Assembly: GCA_008000375.1 (NCBI GenBank)
Contig: SMOI01000401.1
Span: 1-27,189 of the forward strand
DNA from: Poteriospumella lacustris
Lineage: Eukaryota; Sar; Chrysophyceae; Chromulinales; Dinobryaceae
Direction: 5' to 3'
DNA: 27,189 nt
The notes under the pieces were generated by a model. That model worked only from the letters and a program-made list of their open reading frames with translations. It was not told where the DNA came from and made no database searches. Of the stretch, positions 1 through 9,695 are shown piece by piece (the first letter of the stretch is position 1; each line of letters opens with the position of its first letter). The translations under genes were made by a program, and so were the position numbers.

Positions 1-95
1 GGTATTACTCGAATGTACACCCCGCATTCACAGATAAGCACATCCCAATTGTCAAGTGGTTCTGGATGCTCTACTTTCCAGTTTTCTCAAGGTGA
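1..95 (+). CDS. possible C-terminal end of an upstream gene (partial)
   Basis: The frame that starts at base 3 is open from the window edge to a TGA at 93-95 and encodes 30 residues. These are aromatic and hydrophobic near the end, with a stretch reading IPIVKWFWMLYFPVF, which resembles the last segment of a membrane protein more than random sequence. I do not recognise the family. With only 30 codons and no start visible, chance is a real alternative. If it is real, it runs in the same direction as the ferlin and ends about 300 bases before it. Confidence 0.3.
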   Translation, partial: YYSNVHPAFTDKHIPIVKWFWMLYFPVFSR

Positions 96-401
96 TTGCA
101 CAACTCGATGATAGGTCGATTGCGCGCATTCATCAACGGCCTGTTGCCGTTTCGTTTTTGGTGGCGGTGAAGTTTTTGCGGGCCCGCCTTTTCAGATGTA
201 TTTTCCGGTAACCGCAATAATGGTCCGGAAAAGTGTCTTCCAAAATTTCGTCGCGGCAGTTCATGGTGCCAAACGAGGAAAAATGATTCCCGCTTTGCCT
301 CAGACATAGAATACAAAGCAACCAATCTCAAAAGGCGAAGACTCTACACGTGCCGTCCTTTTCACTGGGTAATTTATCATCTCCCGCCACACGATTCGTA
401 G
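96..401. other. intergenic region upstream of ferlin
   Basis: No convincing gene is seen. The open frames on the minus strand (71-331) lack recognisable motifs and overlap each other. The last bases before the ferlin ATG read TTCGTAG, so an intron acceptor in the 5' UTR is possible but not shown. Confidence 0.5.
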
Positions 402-3400
402 ATGGAGATCCATGACAGTTTAAAGGTGAAAGTTCTGGAGGCGAAAAAGCTCGTCTCTGTCGATGGTCTTGCCCCGACAACCTTCGTAGAAATCGTTGTT
501 GGAGACAGTAGAAGGACCACTCGAGATGTTAGTGAGTCCACCAATCCGAAATACGGAGACAATCCACTTATTTTCGACAGAATACTTGGTCTCGGAGTTC
601 AAGCTATTCTCGCATATATCTACCATCGAAATCAAGCTGGCGGAAAGAACATTTGCATCGGAGTAGCTGTGATTCCTTTGGAGACTTTCTACCAAGCACC
701 AAAAGTTCCTATTGAGTATTGGTACGAGGTCCAGCCTCCGCCAACGACACAAGAAGAACAAGATGATTTAATAAGAGGAATGACCGATTCCGCCGCCGCC
801 AAGTTCCATGCGTCGAGACTTGATGGAATAGAGGAGTCTCGGCTTCGCATTGAGATCGAATATGACAATGATGTGGACGAAGGGGTCCCTCTACCGTTTG
901 ATGAAAGTTTGGTTCCTCCAAATCTGGTACAAGTGACAATCGTCAAGGTGGAAGGTCTTCCCTTTGCAGCGGAGGCATTTGTTGAAGCTCAGATTGCAAG
1001 TCTACGAAAATCAACGAAGGTATGACTTTGTAGAAGAATTCTCCCAATGCAAAAGATGTCTCTAATCCCGTCTCTACTGCTGTAGTCACAACGACGGTCC
1101 AGTGCACCGGTGTTCAATGAACAATTGGACATTCCTGTCACCGATGGCTCTGAATTCTTGGAGTTGACCTTGAAGCAGTTCTCAATGATTCGGAGCACAG
1201 TAATTGGGCGAGCAAGAATAGCCTTGAATGAAGTTGCCGCGGCTGGAGAAAAAGGATACATCCGCACCCTCCCTCTGCTGGGTGAAAACTACAATTTCAC
1301 AGAGAAGAGTTTGGGAGAAATCAGCATCGTTGCAAACTGGGTTTACGATGCAGCGACGGAAGAACATTTGAAGGCCATCGGCAAGTCATCTCGTTCTGTA
1401 TTCGCCAAGCTGTCGCAGCTGTTCCGCAAAAAGAAAGCTCCCATCGAAGACGATGAGGTAAGAGAGCGAACTCATGCATTGCCTACTTCATGGCCTAACT
1501 GTGTAATTGCAATGCAGGAGAGCGGTCGAAATGGAGCTCCCATCATGACCCAGGCTAAGAAAAAGGAAGAGCAGCTGCGCAAGCTCGGTCTCAGTGCTGA
1601 CATGTCGGCCATTGAGCTTTCCATGTACCTGGAGAAGCAAAAGGAAGAGCGTCTGAATGAAATAAAGCAGCTCATGGAGGAAGACGAGTACAAGGACGTT
1701 GATGTGGAAATGCCGGAGGGAGACTACACCATCCAGGTGCATATCATCGAAGTAGCCGACTTGGTAGGACTCAACGCCTCAGGTCTCTCTGACCCGATTA
1801 TTTTTGTGGAGATTATGGGACAGCGACAATGCACCCGGCCGATTTATGAGGTCAACTCGGCGTTTTTCGATCAAACGTTCTTCTTCAATTTCAAAAACCT
1901 CAAGAGAGATCAGCTGCAAGAGGCGCATGTGAAAATATCCGTTTTCGATTATAACTTTTTCCGTTCTAATGAAATGATCGGCATCTATCAAGCCGATCTA
2001 CCCAGCATCTATTCAAGCACCGACCACGAATTATACCGTCGCTGGGCCATTTTACGCGATCCAACCAACGAAGACGACGTAGGATCTCAAGGTCTTCTCA
2101 AGTATTCGATTGTGGTCCTCGCCGCCGGAGACACACAGCGCATTCACGATCCCATTACCGAAGAAGACGACGAAGAAGAGCGTGATGCAGAAGTCAAAGA
2201 AGGCTCTGGTGTGGCCGACATGGACCGCAACTTGTCGCAAACACTTCATTTCTTGGTGATTTCTATCTTTCGAGCGGAAGGACTGCCAGGATACGATCGA
2301 ATATTGTCCACGATCAAACAGGGTTTGTATGTCTACGCCAAAGTGGAGTTTGCCGGCTGCAAACCATTGAAGACGACGAAAGTAGCAGTCAGCGGAAAGA
2401 AGAACTTGTCGGTGGTCTTTGACGAGGAATTATGGCTGCCCGTTTGGGTGCCTAGTTACTCCAAACGCGCGTCTATCACATTGATGAATCGAGAATTTGG
2501 CCGGAAGGATCAAGTGATTGCTACGGCCTACATGGACTTCGACAAGGTGCCGAAATACGACCGAGACCCTGTCGTTGATGACAGCATGTTTCTCTTGGGT
2601 TCGTTGGGTCTGGCCAACAAGAAATACGATGGTGCTGCATTGCAGTGGCTACATTTCTACGGCGCTAACCCGACCGTGAGAGGGGGTCCGAAAGCTGCGC
2701 AGTTCATGAACAAGTTTCCGAACTATGGCTCTTCTTACCGCGGAAGCATGTTGGCCTCCTTCCGAGTGTTGAAGAATCCCCATCCTGGAGGATTTCTTAC
2801 GAAACAGATCGAAGCTGCGCACAAGAAGAGCATCACATACGATATTCCTGATGCGAAGATGCCACAAATGGGTTTGTACGTCCTGAAGGCGATGATCTAT
2901 CAGGGATCAGACTTCGGCAGTCGCGGCCAGTCCAGTAATGGCACCGGTGCAAAGTACAAGGTTGTGATTAGCATCGGCAGTCACGAGATTCACACGCAAA
3001 TGCGTGTCTACGATGACGGAGCAGTCGATTGGACCGAGTTGCACGACCTAAAAGACATCGATCTCCCACGAGACTTGAAGTATCTGCCGGACACATTCAT
3101 CACCGTGTACAAGGGTAACGAGCTCAGTAGTCAGTCCATTTCGTTCACTCGATTGAAGTCGCTCGAACTACTGCCAAGTGCCAAAGACGGCGGAGACAAG
3201 CTGGCCCGCTGGTACGAACTGCGACATGACTTGTCACACCGATCCACCCCCATAGCCACCTATCCGGGCAACGTATTGATGAAGTTGTGCTTGGCCAGTA
3301 TCGAAGACGAAGCCGCCAATGCTGACTGGGAGACATATCGTCGTCGCATGGAAATTACGCGTTCATATCACTTGCGCGTGTTCATTTACCAGTGCAAGTC

Positions 3401-6400
3401 GCTTCCATCTGTGAATGAAAATGGGTTGCTCGATCCATACGTCAAGGTGCGCTTTGGAGGGGAGAAAGGCAAAACGGTGGCTCTGACTGGCACTCGTAAC
3501 CCCGCCTTCTACGAAGTGTTCACTTTCGACAAGCTCCTCCCGGAAGAACTGGAGCTGGCTCCTCACGTTGTGATTCAAGTGTGGGATAATGGTGTTCGCA
3601 GTACACCGGTGGCGGCCGTTCGGAAGGAGCTGAAGGATCTGCAAGTGATTAAGAATGTGTTCGATGCCACGTCACCGAAGCCTTACTGGGTAGACTTGCA
3701 CGGTATCGACGGGGCAACAAAGATGGGACAGATGCTTGTGGCGTTTCAATTGTTCGAGAAGAAAGACATGAAGCAGGCTCTTCCACCACCCCCGCCCATT
3801 AAGCCGACGTTCCGACGCTGCTATCTGGATATCCACACGATCGGTATCCGCAACTTCTTGGTGCAAACCAAAGGAAAGACCGTCGTTCGCCGGCCGTCCA
3901 TCAAGTACGAGCTATTCGAAGAGGGCACCTCACGGGCGCAGATTCAATGTGGAGCAGCCGCAGCGAATCCAGCGAATCCCAACTATTTGTCGCGCAACAT
4001 TCTGTCGATCAATTTACCGGACGATCCGCTCTTCGCACCGACGTTGGAGGTCTTTGTCTACGACGAGCGCACATTGTCGAAGCAGTTAGTCGCTGTCTGC
4101 GATATCGATTTGTCGAAGAAGTTGATCTGGAACGCTGAGGAATACGTCCCACCTCGACACCATCAGTATCTCGAGGAGACTGCACAAGCGCGAAAGAAAG
4201 TGGAGGAGAAGTTGCGCCGACGTGGGGCGAAAACCAGCGCGAAACGTGTGAAGAAAGGCAAAGACACAGGCTTGGCGGTCACTTTCGCTGGGAAAGACGA
4301 CGATGATGTTTCGGATCAAGTCGAGCTACCACCCGACGATGGTCGCGGTGTTTTCCCCGCCAAATCATTGATCATACGTGAAGGCGTCGTCGACCACAAT
4401 TTACCGGAAATCCGAGATGTTGAAGAGACGATGAATGCAATGCACGCAGAGAAGGCTGCCGAGGAAGCGGCGATGCGTCGATTGGGTCTCTCTGACGACC
4501 CTTCGCTGCGCAAGCCTATGTACTCGGTCAATGAGCAGGTGAAGCGCATGCTGAAGATTCCCACGGCGTGGACCAGCGCCAACTTCATGAAAGGTCGCGA
4601 CGAATGGATCAATTCCAAGATCGAAGGCGAGGGCGGTGACTTGGAGTACTGGCTACAGTACCGGCCATTCGAGAACTACGACCTCTTCCGTGGCCATGTT
4701 GCGTTTAACAAGCTCAATCGTCGCAAGGATACCACCCGCAAGGTCGGTGTTCTGAAGGCTGTCGTGCGAATCACGTTGAACAATCCTCGAGCGGACCGCG
4801 AATACAACGAATTCAAAGAGAAAGTGCGGCGTATCGAAGCCTGCAAAGTGCGTTTGTACGTATTGCGGGCCAGCAACTTGCAACCGGTCGACGGTGGTTG
4901 GTTGCTGTCGCACGACCCTGATCCCTATCTACAAATCAGTTTAGATGGCAACAAAGAAGTGAAAACGCTCACTGCTCGAACGGGTATCGCCACAACGAAT
5001 CCAGACTTTTACCATTTCAGCGAATTGGATGCGAAGTTACCGGGCGCTGGAATGCTCAAGATTGGTGTGTACGACAAGAGCTTTGTCTTGGGCGAGCAGT
5101 TGCTCGGTGAGACCACCATTGACGTAGAAGATCGATGGTTTCATCCCAAATGGGCCGCTGCAGAGCTGAAGCCAATGGAGGTAAGCACCAGACAGACATG
5201 GTGAGCAATAGTTTTATGTTGTATTCTTACATTCTGCTGCTGTCAATGTGTGATGATCAGAACCGCAATTTGTACAAACCCACCTCGCGGTCGGCCCAGG
5301 GCACGTTGATGCTGTGGGTGGACATTTTGACCGTCCAAGACGCGTTGAAGTACCCACCGGTCGACTTCAAAGGACCTGACAAGCACAAATTCGAAATCCG
5401 CATCGTTTGTTGGCGCAGTCGTGAGGTGCACTACAAGGGCTATCGGTCGCTGGATCTCTTTGCGACCTTTTTCATGGACGGTGCTTACGACAATCGGCAG
5501 TCGACCGACACACATTGGCTATGTCGCAGTGGGGAGGGCTCGTGGAACTATCGCGTGAAGATCCCAGTCGAGCTACCGATTTCTACCCGCGAAGAAGGTC
5601 GCCTCCGCGTGCAGTTGTGGAACCGCAACATCATCCGATCAAACGAGTTGATTGGGGAAGCCTCCGTGCCACTATTCAATTGGCTCCTGCTCGTGTATAA
5701 GCGGAAAACAGCACCGGTCTTTCCATTCAAAGAGAAGAAAGAAGCCCTGGCGAAGATTCGCAAAGGCGAATCGATTCCGGATGTCGACGACGATGGTGAC
5801 AACGACACCGATGGCGATGATGGTGATGTCCCTCGTGAGTACGTGGGCCCGGAAGTCGATGGGGCGGATTTGGAAGACACAGATCCGTCAAAGCCAACGA
5901 TGACGGCCGTAGTTGACCCGTCTGACGTGCCTCCTACACCTTCCAGTGGCAACGATACCGATGGCGGTGCCCTCAGTGAAGACGCAGAACCTCTGCTCGC
6001 ACGGAGCAACGAGAAACGTTCATCGTCCACCGCGGTGATGGCGAAGCCTCTGACGTATTCGAATGCGACGACGGCGCCTGATGAAGCCGATGAAGAAGCG
6101 AAGAAGGAAGAAGAAAAATCCGTTCTCTCTTCCATCAAGCAGTTCTTCGGCTTTGGCACCGAAATCGCGGACGATGGCGCGTGGCTGCCGATGACCTACA
6201 TGGATCGTCGCGCCAACAAGCTGGTCAAGCGGGGTAACTTGGCGATCTCCATTTCGATCGTACCGGAATCGGAAGCGAAATCGCGTCCGGTCGGTACGGG
6301 TCGAGAGGAGCCCAACAACAACCCGTACTTGCCGCCGCCGGTTGGACGATTCATGTTCTCCTTTAGCCCGTTGAGCATGTTCTGCCAGCTGCTGACGTTA

Positions 6401-6529
6401 ATCGACCCCTGTGTCCTCATGTGGCTTTGCTGTTGTTGTGCGTGTGTTTGCTTCATCGGCGTTTTTGCTTTTATCTCGATTTACCTGTCGGGTATCGAGT
6501 CTCTCATCTCCCTTTTCAAGGGCGTTTAG
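402..6529 (+). CDS. ferlin family multi-C2-domain membrane protein
   Basis: Ferlins are tail-anchored proteins whose C2 domains bind phospholipid and often calcium during vesicle fusion and membrane repair. Exons inferred from splice signals and reading frame are 402-1019, 1086-1457, 1518-5180 and 5261-6529, giving about 1973 residues, close to the usual ferlin size of about 2000. C2-like segments lie near residues 1-110, 172-300, 397-515, 573-690, 780-900, 946-1060, 1096-1200, 1439-1550 and 1592-1720. The eighth keeps a DPDPYL calcium-loop-like motif, and several others lack a full aspartate set. A basic, coiled-coil-like stretch lies near 1204-1250 and an acidic Asp-rich linker near 1725-1760. 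The C terminus carries the typical PVGRFMFSFSPL approach to a single membrane segment at about 1936-1962, followed by a short tail. The start at 402 opens directly into the first C2 domain. The second intron is 60 nt, in frame and free of stops, so its removal is inferred. The subtype is not assigned. Confidence 0.93.
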
Positions 6530-6956
6530 ATGGGCGCAAGGCCTCAGGGTCAGATGGACACGTGCAGGTCTACTCGAATCTATTCCAGAGTGCGATGATC
6601 GCAATAACTGTGTGTCTTGTATGCAGCTACTCATGTGGTGCTGTTCAGTTAAGTAAGCCATTCAAGTAATTTAAGTATTCTGTTTCTCACATTGCCAAGC
6701 CTTTGATACCTGGTGTTACCTGTTTCATTTTAACTCTCCGGGCTGATGTGACCGGCAGGGCTGGCTCTGTTCGATAATGTCGGAACTTCAACGGCTTTGC
6801 AATGAGAAAACTTATCTTACTTCCCTAGCGCTTAACGTAACTGGGCCTACATGTTTCTTTTTCTGCACCAACCAAGCACCCACCGTTTTCGCGATTGTCA
6901 ATCCTTCGGCAAAAAATGACCTCATCGCGTCCGATACTTTCCTTGTGTCTGTCTCT
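6530..6956. other. ferlin 3' flank
   Basis: This is probably the ferlin 3' UTR followed by intergenic DNA. I see no AATAAA signal close to the stop and no reading frame with a recognisable protein. The open frame at 6777-7031 runs into the inverted ferlin fragment on the wrong strand, so it is treated as chance. Confidence 0.5.
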
Positions 6957-7254
6957 CTAAACGCCCTTGAACCGGGAGATGAGCGTAAAGGCAAATATGT
7001 CGGTTTCTTACGCATTCAATCGATACAATGACAGTAAGACACAGGAATCAACCAGGTTCAACGTCAGCAGCTGGCAGAACATGCTCAACGGGCTGAAAGA
7101 GAACATGAATCGTCCCACCGGCCGCGACAAGAATGGTTTACTGGACTCCTTTCGATCTGAACCGACTGGGCGCGGTTTTGCTACCGATTCCGGTACGATC
7201 GAAATGGAGATCACCAAGTTACCCCGCAAGGACTGTTTGATGGAGGACAGAACG
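6957..7254 (-). pseudogene. inverted, truncated copy of the ferlin 3' end
   Basis: Read on the minus strand, this segment is clearly homologous to ferlin bases 6121-6529. It shows VLSSIKQ, then RGNLVISISIVPES, then a diverged linker, then PVGRFMFSFSPLSMFCQLLTL. It differs in three ways. Ferlin bases 6148-6228 (81 nt, 27 codons) are missing cleanly and in frame. The transmembrane segment is degraded and ends at a new stop near 7008. An in-frame stop lies just upstream of the homology, so there is no start or complete domain. The homology ends near the ferlin stop codon (the TTCAAGGGCGTTTA region at 6957-6971). It lies inverted about 430 bases downstream of its parent. A small expressed product cannot be excluded, but a dead fragment fits best. 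Confidence 0.85.
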
Positions 7255-8042
7255 AGGTCTATTCATCCTTCGGTTTTTACCCGAACTTCAGTACAAGGTG
7301 AAGATAGAAGTCCATAAGTAGTACGGGATCGAAGCCATCAGAAGTGCACATTCGATGGATCAGAGTTGACAAGCATTCAATCTCAAGTAATGACGCAAAA
7401 CCCCGAACGAGCACCAGTAAATGTCTTTGTAATTGACCAATAGCGACTTTTATTTGTTCAATGGTCGATCCAAGTCCTACAAATTCCAGGCATCGACCAA
7501 TCGCCTTTTTTCAAGAAGAGATTCAAAGATTGTATCTTCATCTTTGCCAATTGCAGGACGCTCTATGAAGTGTGCAGACTCTATGGTTGCACGTATGACC
7601 AATTGTCCTCTCAAGATATTCACAGTGCAAAATTGACGTTCGAAATGGTATGAATGCACCACCACCAATACAGGTCTTGAAGCTATGTCGAGCAGATGAC
7701 CAAGAATATAGATGTTCTATTGGCAGTCACAGTCTTACTGTTTATTAAAAACAAACTAGTTTGTCAATCCGCAACTGAGAAGACTTCCACAAACCATCAG
7801 AATAGGATGGGGTGCTCGAAAACCCGCAGGAGTATGGCGAAACCAATTAAAGCGGCTGCAATTAGTTCTCCATGCGCGAGGAGAAGGACAGGAGAAGAGT
7901 CGCAAACAATGGAGGTATGTACTGGTACAGTCGATCTTACTTGCAAATCTCTGTTGATGTTTCAGTAACTTTTGTACTGCGGGAAAACTCACTTTGTCGT
8001 TTGTCGTTTGTCGTTTGACGTTTGTCTCCATGAGTGGGTGAG
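7255..8042. other. intergenic region, no recognised gene
   Basis: Short open frames exist on both strands, for example 7477-7668 (-) and 7696-7968 (+), but none shows a motif I recognise. Around 7505-7655 on the plus strand two adjacent frames read like protein (QEEIQRLYLHLCQLQDAL, then LYEVCRLYGCTYDQLSS) and could be remnants of a frameshifted gene. This is weak. Confidence 0.4.
7995..8026. repeat. short tandem repeat of GTCGTTT
   Basis: Four to five head-to-tail copies of a 7-nt unit (TTGTCGT/GTCGTTT with one variant GACGTTT) lie just outside the left arm of the COX1-c inverted duplication. Confidence 0.7.
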
Positions 8043-8209
8043 AAATGAAACGCTCTCTTGTGTCGCAGTGGCTTGGCACGACACAGTTGGCTTTTGCAGC
8101 AGCAAGTCCAAAGTCGATGTGGAAATTGCCACACTCAGCTGCTTCGTATTGTGAGCTTTGATTATTGCAACGTTGCATGCGAGAAGGCAAATCATACGGT
8201 AACTACGAG

Positions 8210-8217
8210 AAACCCTA
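8210..8217 (+). promoter_or_regulatory. AAACCCTA motif upstream of COX1-c copy A
   Basis: The octamer AAACCCTA, a telo-box-like element known from promoters of housekeeping and translation genes in plants, sits 10 bases before the ATG. It is kept in the other copy at 9688-9695. Regulatory function here is inferred. Confidence 0.3.
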
Positions 8218-8227
8218 TCTGAGAAAA

Positions 8228-8672
8228 ATGTTGGCCAGATCCTTGTTGAGAGTCACCAAGCAAGGTGAGTAGTTCGCGCTTTGTGCCGCTCGATTGCCAT
8301 TTCCCGGTGATCCTCATGTGTTTGGCATCCCTGTTTTGTCGGTTGTTGATGGTTTTCTTTCTTGATTTCTTTCTTCAGTTGCTCCTGCTCGCGCTGTGAA
8401 GTTCGCTCCTGCTTCCGTGAGATTCATGGGCACTCAATCTCCTGCTGCGTCTCCTGATGTGGTCATTCCTGAGCTTCATGATACTCTTGAGTGGGTGTTG
8501 AGCTCACCTCCCAGCGTCCATCAGTTCGAAGAGCCTCCTGTAAGTTGGCCGACAATGTGTTTGCAATGTATTTGGGATGGCTGCGCTGACAATCCTGTGT
8601 GTGTTCTTGTTTTTGTAGATTATTGTTGAGATCGAGCACGTGAAGGCTGTTCCTGCTCCTGACGTTCACTAA
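8228..8672 (+). CDS. nucleus-encoded C-terminal segment of cytochrome c oxidase subunit 1 (COX1-c), copy A
   Basis: Exons 8228-8264, 8379-8539 and 8619-8672 encode 83 residues. Residues 1 to about 32 form a mitochondrial presequence: Arg- and Lys-rich, no acidic residue, amphipathic, ending in RFMGTQ. The rest resembles the C-terminal tail of mitochondrial COX1, which in many organisms reads TLEW...SPPxxHxFxExP; here it is TLEWVLSSPPSVHQFEEPP at 48-66. In protists with a split cox1 such as Acanthamoeba, this tail is made in the cytosol, imported, and joins the mtDNA-encoded part in complex IV. Intron 1 (114 nt, phase 1) falls within the presequence and intron 2 (79 nt, phase 0) follows residue 66. 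The tail contains no transmembrane helix. A different small complex IV subunit is the main alternative. Confidence 0.75.
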
Positions 8673-8770
8673 ATCGTCACCTCTCGCGAGGAATACCCAG
8701 CCACTTGTAATTACAATTATTATATTTTGTTACATGACTTTGTTTGTTGGTTTTGTTGATTTTCGGAGTG

Positions 8771-9130
8771 ATTTGTAGTCGAACTCAATCGTAGGGAATG
8801 TTGTCACAAAGGTATTTCACCAAACTTGAGATTTGCGAGGAAATAAGAAGTATGTAGCTGCAACACGATTTCCTAAAATTCCTTGTCGTTGAAATCTCGT
8901 TCTCTCCTTCGTTTCCAGTTCAATGTCGGTCGAAGAAGTTGTTAACAACGAGAGTCGGCGATGATGACAGAGGGATCAAGGGCTTGACGAATCGATGGCG
9001 TTGCAGATCATTAAGATAATTCGAACGCTATAGGACGAACTTACGCAAAACATCAATCGTAGCCGGCCTCAAAGTTTCTGCATACCCAACCGTGAATTCC
9101 TTGACAACGATTAACAAAGTTTGACACGAC
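8771..9130. other. spacer of the inverted duplication
   Basis: These 360 bases between the arms are the convergent 3' flank of both COX1-c genes. I find no gene, RNA or repeat in them. A GTAAGT-like donor can be read on the minus strand near 9050, but no exon is attached to it. Confidence 0.5.
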
Positions 9131-9219
9131 CACTCCGAAAACAATGTAAACAAGATCATGTAATGAAATATAATAAATGTAGTTACAGTTGCTTCGTATT
9201 CCTCGCGAGAGGTGACGAT

Positions 9220-9677
9220 TTAGTGAACGTCAGGAGCAGGAACAGCCTTCACGTGCTCGATCTCAACAATAATCTACAAAAAAAGCAAAACAAAACAAGA
9301 ACACACACAGGATTGTCAGCGCAGCCATCCCAAATACATTGCAAACACATTGTCGGCCAACTTACAGGAGGCTCTTCGAACTGATGGACGCTGGGAGGTG
9401 AGCTCAACACCCACTCAAGAGTATCATGAAGCTCAGGAATGACCACATCAGGAGACGCAGCAGGAGATTGAGTGCCCATGAATCTCACGGAAGCAGGAGC
9501 GAACTTCACAGCGCGAGCAGGAGCAACTGAAGAAAGAAATCAAGAAAGAAAACCATCAACAACCGACAAAACAGGGATGCCAAACACATGAGGATCACCG
9601 GGAAATGGCAATCGAACGGCACAAAGCGCGAACTACTCACCTTGCTTGGTGACTCTCAACAAGGATCTGGCCAACAT
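9220..9677 (-). CDS. nucleus-encoded C-terminal segment of COX1 (COX1-c), copy B
   Basis: Exons on the minus strand are 9641-9677, 9366-9526 and 9220-9273. The 83-residue product is identical to copy A, including the presequence and the TLEW...SPP...FEEPP tail. Intron phases and positions match copy A. The two genes converge tail to tail with 547 bases between their stop codons. The intact frame, intact splice sites and conserved 5' flank suggest both copies are functional, giving a doubled dose of one imported complex IV piece. The family assignment carries the same uncertainty as for copy A. Confidence 0.75.
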
Positions 9678-9687
9678 TTTTCTCAGA

Positions 9688-9695
9688 TAGGGTTT
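9688..9695 (-). promoter_or_regulatory. AAACCCTA motif upstream of COX1-c copy B
   Basis: Same octamer and same distance from the ATG as in copy A. Because it lies within the duplicated arm, its conservation is not independent evidence of function. Confidence 0.3.

Larger units (their letters stand above)
8043..8770. repeat. left arm of the COX1-c inverted duplication
   Basis: This arm matches the reverse complement of 9131-9877. Similarity begins abruptly at GAAATGAAACGCTC and continues through about 185 bases of promoter and 5' UTR (with two small indels), all three exons and both introns, then fades in the 3' UTR near TTTCGGAGTG. The coding part and the first intron are almost identical, while the 3' UTR is clearly diverged. 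Confidence 0.9.

Noticed and set aside
5548-6159. 203-codon Ser-rich open frame antisense to ferlin
   Set aside because: It is the shadow of the acidic, GAC/GAT-rich ferlin linker, which reads as Ser codons on the other strand.
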